64,000 nucleotides of DNA from Musa acuminata AAA Group (Eukaryota; Streptophyta; Magnoliopsida; Zingiberales; Musaceae), in the NCBI RefSeq assembly GCF_036884655.1, contig NC_088340.1:33493501-33557500 (forward strand), written 5' to 3'. The notes beneath the pieces are model-generated. The model searched no databases. It was given only the letters and a program-made list of their open reading frames with translations, and was not told where the DNA came from. Positions 55,842 through 64,000 of this stretch are shown one piece after another. The position numbers and the translations under genes are program-made. Position 1 is the first letter of the stretch. Every line of letters starts with the position of its first letter.

Positions 55842-57704
55842 ACATGGTGCAATAGATCCTGGTGGAACAGTTCATGGCAATGCGATACACACGATATAGT
55901 TCCGTGAGGGACTAGATCATATGGAGGTATGATCGGGAGCTACTAGAAGCTCTACTTCGGTGAACAACACGACGGCAAGAAGGGCTATGGATTCAAAAAG
56001 TGAAGGCTATGGTAACGCAGAGGCGGGTCTTCCATACATGCATCGAATTTACATCGGATGAAAGCCTTGGTCATTAGCATATGGGGGCTATGTTCCACCA
56101 AGGGAAAAGTTCGAATGCAAGTATCAGTGAGGAGGGACTTGATCATACAGAGGTATGATCGAAGCAGCTGGAGAGTTAGACTGCTCCAGAGCTCATATTC
56201 GCTTAAGGGAGCCCGGTAAGTCAGATGACAAGGTCGAGTAAGCGAACGTTGCTACCAAAGAAGCTAAGGAGAACAGAATCGGTGCAAACCTTACAACATG
56301 ATGGCAAAGGCCATGCATGGGAGTTTTAGTCTGTCTTTCCATCGACCAAAGGGAGCTGCTTGAAGAACACAGAGATGTAGAAGCAGGGGGTCGAAAGGGG
56401 TAAGGAAGCGACGACGAATCTAGAGAGACTTAGCTACCCAAAATCAAGCATTAGTTAGAATGGAGGTGGACTCGGAGGAGTGCCACAGAGACATATCTAC
56501 TGATTGTGAAGAAAAGGGATACAGATGCAAGGTGACGGATAGTAGGGCCATGGGCATAGCAATGCCATGGTACCGCAGAGGCGGGACTTCTGCGAAAGTC
56601 ATTAATCCCTTGCTCTCATGGAAGGAGAGTGCTTGGTCGTGAAATGGGCCAAGGAGGTGGAGAATGCAGAGGCAAACTGTAAGTACCGAGATAAGGCTGA
56701 AGGGCAGAGGCCAAGGAACTTCGTAAGACCAGTGTCAACAAGCTTCTCATCAAGATAGCCGAAAGTGAAGGACTTCAGGTCATGCAAGAGTACACGACCA
56801 AGGAACGAAACAAGCAGTACGTGGTGTTGTACCTTTGCTACTCAGTGGAGCAAGCGATCGGGTTGATGGAGAAGATGGTACAATCCCAGAGGCGACCAAA
56901 ACTACTAGAGACTTACTCTAATTTGGGGTAAAAACTTCCTGCATTCCAGAAGTTCGATGGCATTGAGAAGGTGAATCATAGTAACTAACTCAAAGAAAGG
57001 AGTGCAAACACTTCAAGTGCTTCAAAAGTGTGAGCAAAGAGGAGGCGAAGGCCAATAACCAGCTCGATGCATGGAGTACAACCTCGAGGAGGCGGGCGAA
57101 GTCAAGTAACCTTTGCCTTCTCAACTCTTAAGAGAATGGGCGAAATCGAGCACCCCAATTCACTTATCTATCCAGCAAATGAGCTCTCCATAGGTTTAAA
57201 GACCCTTCGAAGATAATGGAATACAATAGTTGTTGAATCCTCACCAACGGTGATCAGTGCTACTGAGAGTAGATTATTCGCTTCATTTTCGAACAAAATG
57301 CCAATCGAAAGCGAAAGTGATGCGAACCTACTTGGAAGTAACAACTAAGTGAAGAAGAGTCAATGGGCAAATTTTATAAAGGACCCAAAACTTCAGAAGT
57401 TTATGATGGTCTTTGAGAGACTAGCGCATAGTAAGGATGGTCTTTTCCTTCATCTGGAGGATTCGTAGGAACTAAAAGGGATCAAAACAACTCAGCCAAC
57501 CCCACACTAGAGTTAGAGTCATTTGCGAGTTGAAGCAACATGGTGGATCAAAGGTTCAACTACTAAAAAACAACAGCGGAGAGCAATTGGGAGCCAGGAG
57601 GCACATTGCAGTTGGAGCAGAAGATTGAAGACTCAGCAAAGGCGAGGAGTTGCAGTATCAGCAAAGGCTTCGACGAGGACGTCGAAGGAATAAGTGAGGG
57701 AGAA
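55842..57704 (+). mobile_element. element C (outer copy), right part
   Basis: Continues 43562-45038 beyond the B insertion and matches 47913-49240, then carries the end of C that the nested copy has lost. A polypurine tract, AAGTGAGGGAGAA, lies at 57691-57704. No coding frame is supported. Confidence 0.82.
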
Positions 57705-57950
57705 TGTCACGGACAAACTTCTAAATAGGATGTTTGATGTAATGCTTATGTATGTCCGTGTCTTATGGTATGTTCATGCTTTGCACAACATGTAAAGGGA
57801 CGATCGAAGGCTTAATAGTCCCATTTTAGTTGGGTTTGGTGGCCACTTTAGCCTTATAAATAAAGGTTGTGTCATGTGGACACTTGTGAGATATTTTTGA
57901 TTTGTAGTGAACCATTTTGACCCTTTATTGTATAACAGTTCATAGCTTGT
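57705..57950 (+). repeat. 3' LTR of outer element C, truncated
   Basis: TGTCACGGACAAAC start. It matches the first ~246 bp of the 446-bp LTR and then stops at AGCTTGT. Confidence 0.88.
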
Positions 57951-58169
57951 GAACAAATGTCGGAGTATGACTCGACGAGTAGCGTTGCTTGATACCGAGC
58001 GCTGCGGTTCGGATCGGTGGTGTCGAGAGTCGTGACTCAGGCACCGAAGTACTATTGCGATTGAGCTCCATGGGTCGGGTATTGAAGGCAAACGTGACCG
58101 AGCACCAAGGCTCGGGTGCTAATCATAGGTGCCCTAAAAGCCAATCATGTGAGTGATGGCACGTGTTAG
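57951..58169. repeat. D-type repeat fragment
   Basis: Matches 14371-14597 and contains the CGAGCACCAAGGCTCGGG word of the 75-bp array. It ends at the junction of the 7.3-kb duplication. Confidence 0.75.
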
Positions 58170-58589
58170 ATATAAATCTAATGCTTGTACACCTAGTAAG
58201 ATTAATCTTATGTATGTGCTTAAGAAGCAAGAATGTGTATTTTGATGATTTCCATATTGATTTTCAATGATGATGCATGGCTTTTGAATGGGAGGCTTGA
58301 TGATTTTTTTATAAACCTTGTCTGTGGTTTTCAAACATGATGTATGGTTTTGACATATGAACAAAATTTGAGCATGCTAAGATAAAGTCAATCATATAAA
58401 TTAAAACTAAAGAATTTTTAGTTATCTATAAGAATCATTCAAAATTATGTTCAATAAAACCAATGCAAAATGATGGAATGAAAATATTAAATGTTTTGAT
58501 ACCATTTTATGCATGAGATTTTAAAAGTTATATATGATGATTTTGATGGTTTTTATGAAGAAATTTATTTTTTGATCCTAAATGATTGA

Positions 58590-58706
<117 letters not shown>

Positions 58707-61603
58707 CACAAAAAGGACAAAGGCATGCTTATATGAATCAACTAAATAGATAAAAGTATTTTTCTTAAAAATTCTTGGTTTGATGAATCTATTTTATCAT
58801 CTTTTTATGAATCTCTTGAAAATAATTTTGATTTGATGATTTGAATTTGAATGAGTTTTATCTTGATTTTTCAAGATTTATAACTTGAGATTTACTCTAT
58901 AAAAATCAAGATCTTTTATCCTCAATGTTCCTTTTTAGCATCTACTATCCAAATGAATTATGATTGGTATCATTGCTATATTTCTTCTTATCGTGCACTA
59001 AAGAGAAAATTTTCCTAAATGAATCGTGATTTTTCATAACCACAATTCTTTTTATGATTCATAATGAATTGAGAAATTTTATATTCTTGAATTAATATCT
59101 TGTACTCCTACAAGATTGAATGAATTTTATCTATATCATAATCTCCTAAGATTTTTCTTGATTATTTAAGAGGAGATTTTTTAAAAGAAAACGTGTCTTT
59201 TAGTATTATCTTTTCGTGATATGATTTTTATGTAATTCTTTGTACTCATGAAATATTTATCTCATCATCCAATAACTCTTCTTGATATTCCTTATGTGAT
59301 GAAATGAAATAATGCATGAAATACAAATAAGAAGTTAATGATCATGCATGATAGGATGTAATGAATTTTGACATTTAGATACCATCATTTGAATAGCTAT
59401 GATCATGTTGCCAAAATGATATATCATGAATGCTTGAATATCATGTATGATATACCCATATTGATCATTGAGTTATTTGTATCATGCATAAAAAATGAAA
59501 GGTATAGTTTTGAAATTGTGCATTTTCAAATTTGAAAATATGATGATGTATAATGATGAAATTGTGTAATGAAAATATTAAACATTTTGAAACCATGTTT
59601 TAGTGTCATACATAATGATCATGCTTAATAAATTTCGAAATTATACATGATGAATCTTACGATTTATGGATTATTGATTTTTACTGTAATGGAAGTGCCT
59701 TATTGATCTTTATTGTAATAAATCTTACACTTTCAGTTTTAAACATGATACATGTTTTTATTTGGCATAAATGAAATAAAATCATGTGAATTGAAACAAC
59801 TAAAAAGTGGAAAATATTTTTTCCTTGAAAAATTATTTTTCTCTATCTTATTGATCTTGATGATTATTATGATAAATCTATGTATACCATTTTGAATCTC
59901 TTGAAAGTAATGTTGAGATTTTGATGAATTTGACGATTTGAATTTGAATGAGTTTGTATTCAAATTATGATCTTGATTTCTTGGATTTACTACTTGAGAT
60001 TCTTTTTTAATCACAATCTCTTCTTTGTATACCTACAATTTTTGTTATTTATAAAAAGAAGAGATTTGATAAAATGAATCATGCCTTTTGGTATTCAAAT
60101 GGTCTTATCTTTGATGATATGATTTCTTTGTATCTATGATACAAATGCTTTGAAATGATAGAAATATTTTACACTTTTATGCTCTTCCCTACTTCTTTCT
60201 TGTTTACAATGATAAAATGAAAAAAGTTATGATCATGCATGGTAGGATGCAATTTGACAAAATTGATACCATCATGATATGAAACATTTATGATTTGCAA
60301 TGATGCATACAATACTTGTGCTTTTTAATTATGATATGATGTATTACATATGATGTGAATCATGATTTAAAATGCTATGAGTTGTTGCTAAAATGATGTA
60401 TTATAAATGTTGATTTAATGTTTTGTATTATGAATGCTCTAAATGATGAATGTTTGGTATCATGATCAAAATATTGATAAATAGTTAAAAATTTTAGTAT
60501 CATGGATGATATGCTCATAATGTTGATTGATTTATTCAATATCGTGCATGAATGAAATAAATGTTTTTGAAAATGAGCATGTTTTAATTCGAAAATATAA
60601 TGATGCACAAACAAGATTGATACTTACCTTTGTCATAATTGATATAAAGGGTCTTCCCTTCTTTTTGACCATGATAAAGGGGGAGATAGCTAGCTTGCAC
60701 AAGACAAGAGAAGCAAAAAATTACAAACGTACACATCGCAAAAATGGGCAAAACTTATTAGCTTGCTCATCTCAAAAACAAAAAATGCTATCTTGTAATC
60801 TCAAGCAAATGTGCTATCTTGCCTATCTCAAGAAGCAAAACTTGCAACTAGGAAGCAAATAGGAAGCAAGAATTATGAGCTTACACAAGAAAGCTATCTT
60901 GCATTTGCTTTCAAAATTTTTACTAGCTTGTATATAGTAAAACTTGTATATCATAAAAATTGCTAGCTTGTAGTTTAAAGAGAAGCAAACAGTTGCTATC
61001 TCATGATGCTAAACATGCTAAACTTGCACTTTGCAATGGAAGCAAAATTGCAAGCTCAAACATTGCAAAGGAAGCAAAATTTGATAGCTTGCAACTTGCA
61101 TATTTCAAAAAGCAAGAGTTGCTCTTTGAACATCTTAAAACTGTAAGCTTGCATGTTCTAAAATTTTGTAAAATGTTGTAAGTAGGACATGCTATTTTAC
61201 TATCTTGCATAGTTTTGATAGCTTGCATATTCTAATGTGATATAGCACTTGCTAAATTTTTGCTAGCCTGCATGATGTAGCATTTACAAAATTTTTAAGT
61301 TTACAAATTGTATAATGATAAAACTTGATATCATGTTTTTCATGCAATAAGTTGAATTCATCTCTCAAATACATAGAAAGTGACACTTCTCCTTTTTGTT
61401 GATGACAAAGGGGGAGAAGTATGATTATGTTATGCATGATGACGTGTTGTAAATATTCATGATGAATATTTGTAATGACTTGAATTTGGCTTGAATTCAA
61501 TATTCTAACAATATGGCATATTGATAGGGGGAGTTTGTTTAAACTCTGGGAGTTAAAGTTAACTCCGTCATCAAGTGATTGTCATCATCAAAAAGAGGGA
61601 GAT

Positions 61604-63215
61604 TGTTGAATCTCGTATTTTGATGATGAAACCACTTGATATGTGTTTATGATTTAATCTACGTTTTGAGTAACGTAGGATGCTTCGATCAAGATGAGAC
61701 AATTAAAGGATGAAAATCATGTTGTGCCGGAGGAACATGTCAAAACATTGGACATCGGGCCGCTGGATCGGTTGATGTATCGACAGAAGGCTTCGGGCCA
61801 TGGATTTGGGCATCGAGCCAAGAAGAGCAGGTATTGGGCCAAGGATATCGAAGTTGCGGAGCCAACTGGCCGATTGGGCAATAGGCCGCAAGAGAGGACG
61901 ATGTACCGAAGAATCGAATGAAGCGTCGAGGGACCAATGACATACCAGACAACTTGATTAATTGCTTAGGAGTAATTATCTAGATTGAACTTTTGTTTTA
62001 CATGTGTAGGATTAACTACGATAGCTTGAAGACATAAAGCAAGTCTACTAGAGTCAAGTTTGATGGGTGTTCGAGAGTCTGAATATTCGTCGGAGATGCT
62101 GCCGGAACCAATTGAGAAGAAATCGGGGACTTGTCGGAGTTTTCGGAAGTCCGCCGAAGAGATCGTCAGAGGTTCGTGGAGATCACCGAGAATGCTCGGC
62201 TACTCGCTGAACTCACCACAAGATTAGGAGCCTGCTGGGAGTCTGCCGGAAGAAATCCAAGGGTGTATCAGAAGTCCATCGGAAGATCACCGGAAAGCTC
62301 GCCGGAAGGAGACTCGACGTTTGTCGGTTGAAAACTTGCTTAGGAGTATGTTTTCAGGTGCGTAGTTTGCATGTAATTAGGGTTAGGATTAATAAATAAT
62401 CCAATATCCTGGTCAGGGGCCAATTGAGCCCGATATTACCTAGTTTGGGCCAGATTTAAAGCCCATCTAATGACCCATAGGACCGGGCGATGGCACCACC
62501 CAAAACCCGAGGATCGGGTGATGGTACCGTCGGACTGGGCGGTGGCACCACCCAGCACCCGAGAGGTCCAGCGGTGGCACCGCCGGACTAGGCGGTGGCA
62601 TCGCCAGTACACTGTCAGTGTCAGACACTAACAGGCGGTGGCACCACCAGCATCGGGAACCCAAGAGAATTTAAAATTTAAAGCCCAAATTTAAATCCTC
62701 TTGGGGCCTATAAATGCCTCTCAATTCTCAATAGAGAAGACAACCTTTTGAGAAGTTAGAGATTGAGAAAAAGCCTTAGCAAAGTCTTTAGCAAGTCTTG
62801 TTTTCAATTGCTTGAGTGTTCACCTCCCTCTTTCTCGTTGAAAATCTGTAAGAGTGTGAACCACTTGTAAAAGGTTGTAAGAGGGGTATTTGTCCTTCCC
62901 CTTCAAAGTGATTTGCTAGTGAAAGTTGGGAGCCTCATCGAAGAAGGCTTCGCAAGTGGATGTAAGTCATTTTGACCGAACCACTTTAAATTGGTGTGTT
63001 CCTTGAATGTGTAAGTGTTTACCTTTCTTAAACCGTTATTTACATAGCAGCAAGCTTTCGGTTTTTATCTTCTCACTTTACTCAAGCTACTTTCACCAAG
63101 TCATTCATTGTCGAATCGAAATCTCTACTCATTTAGGAAATCGTTTTCAAACTTATGAGTTTTAATCCACTGCACTAATTCACCGCCCCCTCTTAGTGTC
63201 GCTCCGATCCTAACA
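61604..63215 (+). repeat. B-family 3' LTR, duplicated copy
   Basis: The second copy of 54230-55841, followed again by ACATG. Palindromes lie at 62484-62655, with a few single-base changes that damage some of the units. Confidence 0.93.
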
Positions 63216-64000
63216 ACATGGTGCAATAGATCCTGGTGGAACAGTTCATGGCAATGCGATACACACGATATAGTTCCGTGAGGGACTAGATCATATGGAG
63301 GTATGATCGGGAGCTACTAGAAGCTCTACTTCGGTGAACAACACGATGGCAAGAAGGGCTATGGATTCAAAAAGTGAAGGCTATGGTAACGCAGAGGCGG
63401 GTCTTCCATACATGCATCGAATTTACATCGGATGAAAGCCTTGGTCATTAGCATATGGGGGCTATGTTCCACCAAGGGAAAAGTTCGAATGCAAGTATCA
63501 GTGAGGAGGGACTTGATCATACAGAGGTATGATCGAAGCAGCTGGAGAGTTAGACTGCTCCAGAGCTCATATTCGCTTAAGGGAGCCCGGTAAGTCAGAT
63601 GACAAGGTCGAGTAAGCGAACATTGCTACCAAAGAAGCTAAGGAGAACAGAATCGGTGCAAACCTTACAACATGATGGCAAAGGCCATGCTTGGGAGTTG
63701 TAGTCTGTCTTTCCATCGACCAAAGGGAGCTGCTTGGAGAACACAGAGATGTAGAAGCAGGGGGTCGAAAGGGGTAAGGAAGCGACGACGAATCTAGAGA
63801 GACTTAGCTACCCAAAATCAAGCATTAGTTAGAATGGAGGTGGACTCGGAGGAGTGCCACAGAGACATATCTACTGATTGTGAAGAAAAGGGATACAGAT
63901 GCAAGGTGACGGATAGTAGGGCCATGGGCAAGGCAATGCCATGGTACCGCAGAGGCGGGACTTCTGCGAAAGTCATTAATCCCTTGCTCTCATGGAAGGA
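63216..64000 (+). mobile_element. element C, duplicated copy, cut by window end
   Basis: Matches 55842-56626. Non-coding. Confidence 0.85.

Overview
This window is nuclear plant DNA. It holds one R2R3-MYB gene with a GT-AG intron, plant tRNA-His copies and a deep nest of LTR retrotransposons. The families seen (SIRE/Maximus-like Copia with very long LTRs, a chromodomain Gypsy, a serine-rich 'putative gypsy type transposon' gene) fit a monocot of the banana family (Musaceae). That placement rests on recalled family resemblance and was not searched.

Layout. 1-4855: low-copy intergenic DNA with AG and AT microsatellites and a GC-rich threefold tandem repeat next to a minus-strand TATA box. 4856-5851: the MYB gene, the only convincing host protein gene. 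6961-13837: a decayed chromovirus (Gypsy) with both LTRs; its 5' LTR is split by a 446-bp solo LTR of a second family ('C'). 13838-17089: repeat-derived DNA, including a 75-bp higher-order array and the first part of a PF04195-type gene. That gene is cut at 17090 by a solo LTR of family 'B' (target duplication TCCTC), itself cut by a complete minus-strand Copia ('A', 18422-28488, target duplication CTCTT) with nearly intact gag and pol. The gene resumes at 28785.

28785-45254 is rearranged. An ~0.89-kb tandem duplication lies at 29077-30760. It is followed by an ~8.2-kb duplicated block (unit 1 from ~30684, unit 2 from ~38914) holding tRNA-His, a decayed Copia ('J'), a piece of the non-coding element C and the start of a B LTR. 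45039-55841 is a B-family Copia inserted into C (target duplication ACATG). Its 5' LTR was hit by another C copy, a deletion then fused C to B, and B kept only part of gag plus a long AT-rich non-coding tail. From 58170 to the end the sequence repeats 50864 onward almost exactly: a 7.3-kb tandem duplication, or an assembly artefact.

No coordinated host gene system is visible. The coding capacity is one transcription factor, one or two tRNAs and retroelement proteins. The most unusual material is structural: palindrome arrays upstream of the TATA box in two LTR families, several polypurine tracts between pol and the 3' LTR, a large LTR element without coding, and a nest whose order of events can be read from target duplications.
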